From Siphonodentalium dalli (lineage: Eukaryota > Mollusca > Scaphopoda > Gadilida > Siphonodentaliidae): 64,000 bases of DNA. A program made the position numbers and the translations under genes. The stretch is from NCBI GenBank assembly GCA_032622095.1, contig CP136063.1, forward strand, positions 215,903,982-215,967,981, written 5' to 3'. Below are positions 48,701 through 60,700 of the stretch, in pieces. The stretch's first letter is position 1; the number at the start of each line of letters is the position of its first letter. The notes under the pieces were generated by a model. That model was not told the DNA's origin. It ran no database searches and worked only from the letters and a program-made list of their open reading frames with translations.

Positions 48701-51700
48701 AGGGAGAAGTGATCTCTCTCATATACCAATAAACATACATTAATGCCCTAAATAATTGACTCCTTAACCACAGCAGAATTATGGGTAATTTTTCAGGATT
48801 TAGTCGGAAATATGGCTTGTTGCCATTCATCGGAAAGCTCTCACTGGAGCTTTCCGATGAATGCCAACAATTTATATTTCCGACTAAATCCTGAAAAGGT
48901 ACCCATAATTCTGCTGTGGTTAAGGAGTCGATTATTTAGGTCATTACTGTATGTTACTGATTATATTGATGGTGTTGTTTCTCATTGTAATGGAATTATA
49001 AATGGGCTCTTGTGATGCATAATTCTTATTGGATCATAGAAGGGTGATGTTGAGGTGTAAAGTGAACTTCAGCCATTGTTACATCTCCCTCATTACAGTC
49101 CACTTCTCCCAAGTAACCAAACAGGGAGAAATGACTTCTCCCAATTTGAAACCTCTGGAATATATGTTGCATTGTGCCCTAATCCATATTGTCTTATATT
49201 GGTGATAAAAATATGTTTTAACTAACTAAATTAACCTTCTGGGAATCTCATTCTGCTGAGGCCTCAACTGCTATGGGAGATCAAGGATGAGATTGTGTTC
49301 CCCAGTTGAAGTTGGTGATGCTCATGCTCACCCATCAGTCACCTCGATTATGCATTTTATTATCTGCATATTAGGGGATATAGAAACTGAAAAGAAGCGA
49401 AAAAGTAAATAGTTTGAGACTATAGATACTTCCCAGAAGATGAGGCCTAAGCAGAATGAGGTTCCCAAAGGGTGAATTTAGTGATGCTAGCTTTCTGTGT
49501 GGGGTAGCGTCACTAAATTCACCCTCTGGGGACCTCATTCTGCAAACGACAGACACACTATTTCAATGCTTGTACAGTAATGCTCTAAGTAATCGACTTC
49601 TTAACCACAGCAGAATTATGGGTAACTTTTCAAGATTTAGTCGGAAATATGGCATGTTGCAACAAGCCATATTTCCAATTAAATCCTGAAAAGTTACCCA
49701 TAATTCTGCTGTGGTTAAGAAGTTGATTACTTAGAGCATTATTGTATGCTCTACTCTATCTTCAGTTTACATACAATATATTACAATTCAATGATCATGG
49801 TAGACTTTGGTTGGTCTGGCTTAAAGTTGACGATTATCAAGATTTTCCTTGTTATCTCCTGTAGTATTTGATATTGGCAGGTTCTGAAATTTGTCAAGGC
49901 TAAAAAATAGCTGATGAAATTTGTTTTACCTGTGCAATTACATTGGCTCAGCTGATAGCCAATGCTAATTAACAGGACTATGTATATGGTATTGTGTTTA
50001 CCGCAATTGAACTCTGACTCTAGATCTCGTAGCAACCAATTAGCTGTCCTGTTTCATCAGAATTGAAGAACATCTTATGAATTTGATATTTTCAGTGCAA
50101 TCTCCAATTCTGTAGTATATGTAAGGCTTCTTGGCATGCAACAAAAGGCTGTGATGAGGCAATGCGTTCAGAGAGAAGAGAAGATATGGGGTGAGTTAAC
50201 AAGGTAACCCTTTCTTGATGGGAGCTGTGCTGGTGCAGCATTAAAGATCCTGTGCCAATGCATTCTCTTATATATGCGAGTCTCCCATAGGGAGCCTAGG
50301 GAGCCTCGCATATATAAGAGAATGCACTGGCTAACAAGGTCAAGGTAAATATTGTTACCCCAATGCATCCTCTTATATGTGCAAGGTTCCCCAATGAGAG
50401 ACTCACATATGGCATATATAAGATAATGCATTGGCACAGGGTTTTTGCTAAATTTCTGGAAGCTCCAGTTATGAAAGGTTTGAGAATGTGAGTTAACAAT
50501 GGTATGAGGTGAGTTAACAAAGATATGGTTTTAGTTATTAACAAACCTGAAGTTAACCAAAATATGATTCAGTCACTCCATTGCCTTGCATTGTCTACTG
50601 TAAAGTTAATTTAGGGCCCTGCAAATATATTCGATATTTGTTATATTGTTAGACTAGCTGAAACAGCAGCATAGATGCCTGCACACATTTTAATCTTTTA
50701 AACATTTTGATAAAAAAAAAAAATAATATTCTTGCACACTATTAAAGGTACGGTTGGCCTTGGCGGTGGGTATCCTGTGAAAATATCTCCACCCGTCAAA
50801 AACCGCCACAAACAGAAAGAACATAAAAATGTAGATAGACTTTGTCCGTATACAAATAAGAAATATCGCATAAACAGTATGTTATGGTCATATGTTTGAC
50901 CATTGTTATGTAAACAAAAGCATAAAAAGTTACTTTTCTGGTGTTTGTTTATATTATGATGGTAAAAATAAAGAGTGTTCTTTGTTGGTGAATACCTGAT
51001 ATGGAACTAATAAAGAGCGTTTATGCCATTTGTGTGTGATTAGCCAGTAGCATTGTGCTGTCTTCTGTAACACAATCAGGCTCTTGCTTAGGTAAATTAT
51101 AGTAGATCTTTATGATAACATGCTGTTTACGCGATGGTCATGGTATATATGAACCGAACTGTATGCGTTTTAATGTTTTTCTGTTTACGGTGTTTGGAAG
51201 AAATATGAATATTTTCGACAATTAAGGCCGCACGTGCCTTTAAAGCCATGATTTATTGGTGAATTAAAAGTGATAATGTCACATCTGTGAATTACGTCCC
51301 TGGTGAGCTGATCGGGGACTATTTTTTCACATAATATCTTTAGAATTAGTTCCTTTTAGTGGGGGAAAGTATGTAATAAACAATCGGAATCGATGATTAC
51401 ATAACATAATTCACTCGGGGACCTGGTCCTATGGGTATAACCCTCATTCACTCAGGTTTCACTAGGATCGGCCCCCCTCGTGAACTATTTCACATAATCA
51501 TCGAAAGCAATTTATTACTCTCTATTTTTTTTTTTTTTAGATTTAACTCCTTGCTCCATTTAACAAAAATAAAATCTTTTTTTTAAAGACATAATGAAAA
51601 TTTGGAAAAACTCACGCCGTAATAACATCAGCTGTGTTACCCCAGCTCACCACCATATTTGATTGAAATTGGTCCAGGAGACTGGACAATTTAAGATAAA

Positions 51701-54700
51701 TATCAATATTCAGTTTTAGACCTTGAAAATCTAATTTGAATGTTATTTATTAGTTTAAAACATGGCCAAGTCACCCCATTATATGTATTCAATTTCTTAA
51801 TTTGTTTTTCACCAGCATTCCATTTAACAGTACAGAAGATTCCAAAATAAAGCGCTGTCCTGTATGTCATGTTCCAATTGAAAGAAATGATGGTTGTGCT
51901 CAAATGATGTGCAAACGCTGCAAGCATGTTTTTTGTTGGTACTGTCTCGCGTCACTAGATGTAAGTACTTTTCTTCCAATACTGTTATATTAATTAGAAC
52001 CTTTGTCTAAGAGTTATAAATATCTTGTCCCAACATTTTCGATTTGGGGGATGAAATATCATCAGATCAATTAATGAAGATTTTCAACAAATTTTATTGA
52101 ATTTTTAATGGAAATATTCTTTGTGAACTATAATCAGTCTAAATAAAATGAGACCGTGTTTTATTTCAATCAACTTATGATCTAAGAACTCTCATGGTTA
52201 AAATTATTTCAAACAGGAGAAATCTAGCCAATATGCAGCGAGCGATGCCTTGATTGACCAATTAATAGCTTCCTGCAATTTCAATTAATTTTCACTTATT
52301 CATACAAGCCACACCTGAGGTATTTGACTGCAATCTCATGAAGTTATTGTATAAACTACATGTTACGTATCTTAACTGACCAAACGTATGTTCAAAATCA
52401 AAACTAGCATACGTTTATTCATAATTGAGGAATGATCAGACAGAACAAGTATACATACATTTATAACAATTGTATTTGCAAAGATATTAAAAAAATAGTA
52501 TTTTCTCCTAACCTATGGATATTACGTCATGTGCCAAATAAGGATCATTACAACTTCGAGTAATCATATAGTAAATGCCAAGCACTTATTCTAAATAATG
52601 TGATGATGTAATATGACCGCACTACAGCTCAATAAGATTTATTATAGCGTGCTTATAGCTATATTTTCATTACATTGTTCTTTATTATATATCATCTGAA
52701 TGGCGAAACTTGTATTCTGTATGTATAGTGAAGCAATTAACCTTGAGACGAGCATTTTAATGCATGGAAATTGGTTAGAGGAAGAGTGACTGCTCTTAAA
52801 TGTTTACATGACCTCAGGCGCACATGTGTTGATCTATGTGTTTATCTACCATTTCCTATGAAATTCCCTGATACAATGGGCGATAACGAATGGGCGATAA
52901 AAGCATCCGTATCGTTACTGCAGTTGCGATACAAGGCGCTCGTGACGTCGTTGACTGATCAAAATCATGAATGAACTGACGTCACATCAATCGCGTGAAA
53001 AATCAAAACGACATTCCAACGTATATTCTTGCGTACTATAAACAAATAGTTCCAATGTTTTAACATTATTTGATTGCCTACCGGGTAACCATCACGGGTA
53101 TTATGGTATAACACATCACAAGGGAACTAATATGTATGTGTTCAGTATGTATTATAAGTGTAAGAAATTCTGTCCATTGAATACATTTCCGTTAGGCATA
53201 TTCGCGTGAACAGGCAGGTTGTGAGAATTTAGCAAAACGAGCTAATCGCGTGACACAGATACCTTTGCAGGTTGGGAGAATTTACTCAAGAAAGCGAATC
53301 ATCGGACACAAATTCAACAGTTTTGGCATTTAAGAAACTCCTGAAATGTAATTTGTGCGGTGGATTCTGTCACACCAATGGTAGATAAATGTGTTATATA
53401 CACAATGTGTTTGTAACGATTCATGTATCGCGACTCGGGCTAGTTTTCGTGTCCATATCGCGACTCGGCGACCAAGGTCGCCTCATCACTATATGGCCAC
53501 GAAAACTTGCCTCGTCGCGATACATGAATCGTTACAAACACATTGTGTATATAACACATATGTATCACAATGATAAACATTGCCTTATGAATAATAATTA
53601 GTTTTCACAAAAAAGGGAATTCCCCCTTTATCTCTGAAATCAGATAGAATCCCTGTGTCGCCAGACGTATATGAAAGTAATGAGACGGAGTCTGGATATT
53701 TATCAGACTGAACTATAATTTACTTTTTATGTGTACCCATACCATGTATGGTACACATAATGCTGACGTCCGGATCAACCATCCGTCGTTCGTCTGTCCG
53801 TCTGTCTGTCGAGCCGTCTGTCCGTCCGTCTGTCTGTAGACACTTGCTATCCGATTCAATTACTCGAATATTTTCTATCGGATCGTGTTCAAATTTTATG
53901 TGCATGTTTATGATAACACACTCCTCACCTGTATAGTTTTTGGTATCGATCGGTTGATCGGTTTAGAAATTATTAACACTTTGCATCCGCATATAGGCAT
54001 GAGCTATCCGATGCTGTAACCAAAGTAATTTTTGTCTGATTGTTTTCATATCTGATATGTAGGTTTATGATGACACACCCCTCACCTGTATAGTTTTTGG
54101 TATCAATTAGTTGATAAGTTTAGAAAATAATTAACCCTTCACACATATGCTATCCAATCCAATAACTTGAACATATTTCTTCTGATCTGCCTCATATTTC
54201 TTACCTAAGTCTTTCTTAGCACGTTCTTCATCTGTATGGATTTTGGTATTGTTTAGTTAACCCTTTCCACTCTTGTTTTTAAATAGAATTCATCCAAGCC
54301 AGGATGACTCAAACATTTTTCATCTGATTGACACCAATTTTGGTATATGAATTTGTGACCCCTAAATACAGATCAAGTATGAATATGGGTTTGATCCAGT
54401 ATATTTTAACAGAGTTATTGCCCTTTATAATTCATACCTCTTTTCCATGCACTATTAAATATGAATAGAACAAGACACAACACACACCTGTGTTATTGGA
54501 AGGAGATAATTTATTGCTTTGGACATAGTGACCTGATAGCACCACTGGTGGCTGCAGATTTATAAACAACTGTCAAACTGTGATTGATTACAGACTCTTT
54601 ATTCCAATTCTGTTGAATCCATGCAGTTCATGGCATTATTGTTTACAGAGATACTGTTGTCATAACTTAGAAAATAATTAATACACCAATTCCTTAGTTC

Positions 54701-57700
54701 CATCATATGATGTCATTGAAAATGATTAACCCTCTGCACACATGATATGGTCTTCTGATGTCTTTTATTTGATCATTCTCCTATTCTATGTCCATGTTGA
54801 TGGTGATCCACTTTTAACTTGCATGGATTTGGGATTAAAATTAACCCATTCGATAGACTCATATTATCTGATAGACATATATTAAGTTATCACTTTAACT
54901 TTGAGCCAGGTTCATCATTAGAGGATATGTCTTATTTTGAAATTCCCTCAATTGCATTTGGGCTACAGGATAATATTAACAGTGCTGGGATTCTTGAGAC
55001 TGACTTATTGTATGGGTTTCTAAATTCCATTCTTTTTGTTGACTACTCTGTGTTTATAAATCAGTTCATTAGTTTGGGTAAGATTAATTCCTTACTATCC
55101 GATTTGATAACTCAAATATTTCCATTAATTATGTTTATAGTTCTGGCACAGTTTATGATAACACACCTCTTACCTGCATAGTGAGGGTCATTTGGTTTAT
55201 TTGCTTAAATAAATTAACATCCTTCACCAATTCTGTTGACACAATGTGATAGCTAAATATTTTTTGCATGATCACTCTATAAATAATCACATCTGTGATA
55301 ATCATGACACATTCTTCACATGTATATATTTTGGTATCGATCGAATCGATTTGAAAATATTAACCTTAACTTCAATTATATTTAAACTGTTTACAAACAT
55401 ATCTTTCCAATGATCAAATTAGAAGAAAATTAACATTTATATCCAATCATTAGCAATCATATTTTATATCCTGGTCTATACACCCCTTCTATAGTTGATC
55501 AGTTATTGATTGTTTTTTTAGTGGTGAAATATTAATAGGTTGCTATGAATTTTTAATATGCAGCTGACACAAAATATAATGGAAAAAAAATAGCAATGAT
55601 GCTAAAAAGAAACACACAATGTTATGTCTCATGTTCCAATGTAATAAGTAGATTAATTGAGTTGCTATGATGTTTGTCTACCTAATTTCGTAACTATTTG
55701 ATATTTAACAGCTATGGTGCTTCTCTCCGACTATGGAGCTTCTCTCCGACTATGGATTGAGCTTAATTAGCTTTATAAATCTATAAGACATATATGTATC
55801 TGTGTTGGAGTCACTAATAGGTTGAAATCAAAGCCGCGTCTGTGTTAACATTGTGTTAATGTGAGCAAGGTGCCCGATAAGTGTGATTTCACTTGTGAAT
55901 TAATAGTAAGGTGTGAATTGTTTAAAGATTTGCACTCATGAAAAGGATGGGGTAAGGATATATGAAAATAGCTCAGCGCTGTTGCCAAGGTATGGGTTAA
56001 ACATCTGCCGATCACGATCGGCTCTCGTTAAATGATTCTTGTTCATCGCTGTATTCCAAGGAGTCAGCAAAATTGGAAATTGGGTGTCCAAAACCTGGGG
56101 ACGTCATTCTGCGTTGGCCTCATCCTCTGGGAAGTGTCTATAGTCTCAAATTAACATTGTTTTTAGTTACCTTTTCCCTTCTGTTCAGTTTCTATATCCC
56201 CTAATTTGCAGAATATAAATTGCATAATCGAGGTGACTAAAGTGAACATCACTAACTTCAACTGGAGAACTTCAATCTGATCCTAGGTCTTCCATTGCAG
56301 TTGAGGCCTAAGCAGAATGAGGTTCCCAGAGGTTGAATTTGGTTAAACTTTTCGCAACATGTATAGTTTTGTCCGAACTGTTATTCCTACATTTTTAGGT
56401 CAATTTTTTTAAAACTTGGCACAGATATTTAGTACCATGGGTACCTGTGAACCTGCGATTATGACATCTGTCCGACATTTTTTGGTGGAGTTATCCCTCT
56501 TTTTCGACTTAGAACATTTTTGCGACATGCATAATTTTGTCCGAGCGTTTATTCCTACATTTTTCGGTCAATAGGTTTAGGATTAGGGTTAGGGGTTAGG
56601 GTTGTGCACCAGCAATGGGAATCTGTTATTTTATTATTTTAACTAAATATTTACTGACATGTGAAACATCTTAGTGTTTTAAAAACACGGGGGGTATCCT
56701 TAGTCCCATTGGGACAGTCATGCCTCTATTTTTTCATGTACTTGTTGATGATAGTTGTTTTGTAGACCTCTATGTTATTTTGCATGAAACCACTTTGAAG
56801 CCTCTGAGTTCCCTTAACCATTTTCATCAAGACCTTTTCATTGATAATCCTTCTGCTTACGATTTCTTTATAGGATGACTTTCTCTTACGGCATTATGAT
56901 AAAGGGCCATGCAAAAACAAACTGGGTCACTCCAGAGCATCAGTCATCTGGCACAGAACACAGGTAAGGACATAGATTTCATAATAAGGCCAAAGAAAAT
57001 TAAATGTCTGGTTTGGGTTACAAGCCGAAAAAAATAGGGTCGGTAGGTAGGCTTGAAATTTTATTTTTTTAATTATTATTTTTTATTTTGACATATTCTT
57101 ATTGACTTTTCAAGTGTGTATTTTCCTCTGCAAGATTGACATAAAACTACTTTTTATTATTTTTGTATAAATTTTAATATTACATAATACTTTTACTTAG
57201 AAATCAACCTATTCTGAGATGCTTTAATGTGTTTTTTGTGTTTTATGAAATTTTCGGAGAAAAAATTAAATAGATTTTCTTGAAAACCATGAAAAAACTT
57301 TAGGGTAGGGTGTAGTGATGAGCCGATAATCAGGAACGACAATCGGAATCGGCCGATTGTGGCCCATCGGATGACAATCGGTACTCGGGTTTCAACATCG
57401 GCATTTCCGATTGTCTAAATAAAAATCAGGTGCTTGTTTTTCTTCAATAAACTGTTTTAAATATGACGATGTTTTGTTGAATAAATGATCAGTAAACATG
57501 GGGAAAGTGATTTACCAAACACAAACTTGATATAGAGCCATGTCCTCTTCAATACCCCGGTCGTACCTGGGTCTATGTTTGAACAATTTATTACAGTGTG
57601 GATCGCCGGGAAGCACGTGACACTTTGGGTTAGAGCCAGGCTGCGATGATGACGCCGTGATTGCGCGTAATAATAAATTATATGATGATGTACACAAATT

Positions 57701-60700
57701 ACATCTCATGGGACTCATGTATGCCGATACGTAACTTTATTGTTCGTCAACATGTAGACATTTTGATTTATGTATGTCAGATTATCAAAAATCAAAATGT
57801 ATGCATACACAGCACAACAAATCTATCTATATAGTACACACAGCGTAAAACAGGTATAAACTGTAGAAACCTAAAGTGCATGTCACGTGACATTTAATTG
57901 CGCAGCTGACTTCACTGTTTGTTCAATTAAATTGAGCATATTATAACATGTGTATTGATCAGTTGTCAGGACGCAGGAATAAAAACTGTACAAGCATTAA
58001 TAGTCAGATATTAAAAAGAATTTAAAAAATTGATTTATTAATTTTACTATCTGTAATTAATCTTTACAAAGTCTTTCACCCAACACAACTTTCCATTAAT
58101 GATTAACTTTAAATAGTCGAAGACAATGTCATTCCAGCCAGTCAGCCTCGTGTGACGTCACGTATAGGTCACCACCAATGATTATTTTGATGACCATGCC
58201 GAAATCGACAATCAAATCGTGTCTGCAAAATTGACATGAACATGGTGTAACTTGCACTAGTTCAGTCGGCTCATTTCCTTTGATGTGATGTCTTTGAATT
58301 GGGATCAAAGAAAAATGCCGTTTGATGAATTGTTATCAAAAACGGGCAGTGGATATGTCATCATGCACGTGGCTACATCAAACTTTCAAACAATTTGTTG
58401 TAGAATAGCTTAGAATACATGGGTAAGTTAATGCATTGCATCGTCGATACAATACATTACAACAAATACACCGAGGCCCCGTACCACAGCCTCTGCAGGA
58501 CATGTGCCTGTATTCGATCACAAGTCCGCCCATACCTACCTATATACTTACCCAAACGTATACTTATGTATACTGTGTACTGGCATATTACTACTGTTGT
58601 TGTTTGCTTCTAATTCTATGTATTATATAACACATATAACATATTCTGGTATAATTATTACAATAATCGGAATCGGCACCTGAATCGGCCGATTGTGATC
58701 TCAAATATTCGGCGCAAGGCTCTATTTGACAATCGGCTCATCACTAGTAGGGTGTTTAAAATAGGGTCGGTAGGGAATACCAAACCGCAAATAATTTTGG
58801 CCGAAGCTGAAACTTTTTATTATATGATCATAAACTTTCTTCTAAAAGTCCCATACTAAATCATTATACTATAATAAATATATAATATGACATGCTTTTA
58901 TATGGCACAAAGTCAGCAATCTGTAGCTGAAGATGATCCTTTCAAAAAAACTTGGCATCATTATCAACTAGCCAAACAATTTCAAAAGTGGTCGAATTTT
59001 AGTTTTGGCAATAAATTCATTTATTCGGATGGTATGATTTGAACATATTTATTATAACCCACAATATACAATATATTTTACACAGATGATATATAACAAT
59101 GATGATATGTGTGTGGGCACAGAGGATCGGAGCACAAGTTGCCAAACTTATCGGAGCTCCTCTCCCCTGGCATTTAATTGCTAATAAATTTAAGTATCGG
59201 AGATGGTTTTTAATTCAGGTGTATTGTAAAAGTTATTGTTTAAGTGTGTCCATTGGAGTGGCTATGGGTAGGATGATCCGTAAACTAACAAAAGAAAGAG
59301 ACAGATGTTGGTTTTGTATATCCTCATTTATACCATGATCGCCTATCTTACTATATAAATAAAGCCATCTGTTTATACCATGATCGCCTATCTTACTATA
59401 TAAATAAAGCCATCTGTTTATACCATGATCGCCTATCTTACTATATAAATAAAGCCATCTGTTTATACCATGATCGCCTATCTTACTATATAAATAAAGC
59501 CATCTGTTTATACCATGATCGCCTATCTTACTATATAAATAAAGCCATCTGTTTATACCATGATCGCCTATCTTACTATATAAATAAAGCCATCTGTTTA
59601 TACCATGATCGCCTATCTTACTATATAAATAAAGCCATCTGTTTATACCATGATCGCCTATCTTACTATATAAATAAAGCCATCTGTTTATACCATGATC
59701 ACCTATCTTACTATATAAATAAAGCCATCTGTTTATACCATGATCGCCTATCTTACTATATAAATAAAGCCATCTGTTTATACCATGATCGCCTATCTTA
59801 CTATATAAATAAAGCCATATGTTTATACCATGATCGCCTATCTTACTATATAATTAAAGCCATCTGTTTAAACTTTACATTTAGTGGATTAAACTTTCTC
59901 CATACAATTTGGTATGGAAAAGTGTTTATCCATCGCATTGTAAAGATCATGGCATAAACTTCGCAGAGTGGATAAACTTTCTCCATACAATTTGAACGGA
60001 AAAGTGTTTATCCATCGCATTGTAAAGATCGTGGCATAAACAAAATATACGCATAGTGTTTCTGAATAACAAATGTAATCCACCCGTGGGATTGGCGATT
60101 TACACCACTCGCTGAAGCTCGTGGTGTAAATCGCCAATCCCACTCATGGATTAAATTTGTTATTCAGAAACACTATGCGTATATTCTATAATTATCATGT
60201 AAATGCCTTGACTAGAGCTCCTCATTTTGAATTTTTAGAGCTTAAACTATCAACCTAGTGCCATGTAGGGTTTATATTTTAATCAAACCTCGAATCGAAT
60301 TAGTAGAGGTAATTGTGAATAGGACCAAATCAGAATTAGATGGGAGTAATAATCCGACTCCAGAGAAATGGGTTTCAAAACCGAGTTATTGGAGCAGCAG
60401 CTGACACATAATATGGAACTGTTAACCCTTTCAGTGCCAAGTGCGATTTTTGTATCAACCCATATTACCTTGATCATTTTTCAAATTTATTGATTATAAT
60501 AATGTGATACATTGATGGAAAGAGCTCTTTACTATAATAAATAAATTTAAAAAATGATCAAGGAAATATGGGGTGATACAAAAATCGCACTTGGTACTGA
60601 AAGGGTTAATAACCAACTGGCCAGTTGAAAACTCTCGTGGATAACATGTATAATTTCATGGACCTGTTAAAATGTTCAGTTGTCTTGGACACTCTGAAGA

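Larger units (their letters stand above)
46957..50095. other. RNF144A-like intron 4
   Basis: Starts inside the 57-bp array, then about 500 bp of unassigned DNA, foldback MITE 48738, GAATGAGG copy 49225 and foldback MITE 49575. 49750-50090 shows nothing but AT-rich sequence leading to the acceptor. Confidence 0.5.
51961..56873. other. RNF144A-like intron 6
   Basis: 52000-53380 is unassigned. Then the 53388 foldback, the decayed array 53735-55400, unassigned 55400-56080, a GAATGAGG fragment and a ...gaacctgcgattatgacatc... repeat to 56600. A short ttagggttaggggttagggt stretch at about 56578-56605 resembles telomere repeats but is too short to mean much. Confidence 0.45.

Noticed and set aside
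52771-52974. 67-codon plus-strand ORF in intron 6
   Set aside because: Reasonably mixed composition but no splice sites in phase with the gene, no recognisable domain and no start context; left unassigned.
54819-55181. 120-codon plus-strand ORF
   Set aside because: It lies within decayed repeat units (cacacctctta, tatccgatttgataactcaa phrases), with no recognisable domain or splice context.
56578-56605. ttagggttaggggttagggt telomere-like stretch
   Set aside because: Only about three imperfect units inside an intronic repeat; not enough to call an interstitial telomere.
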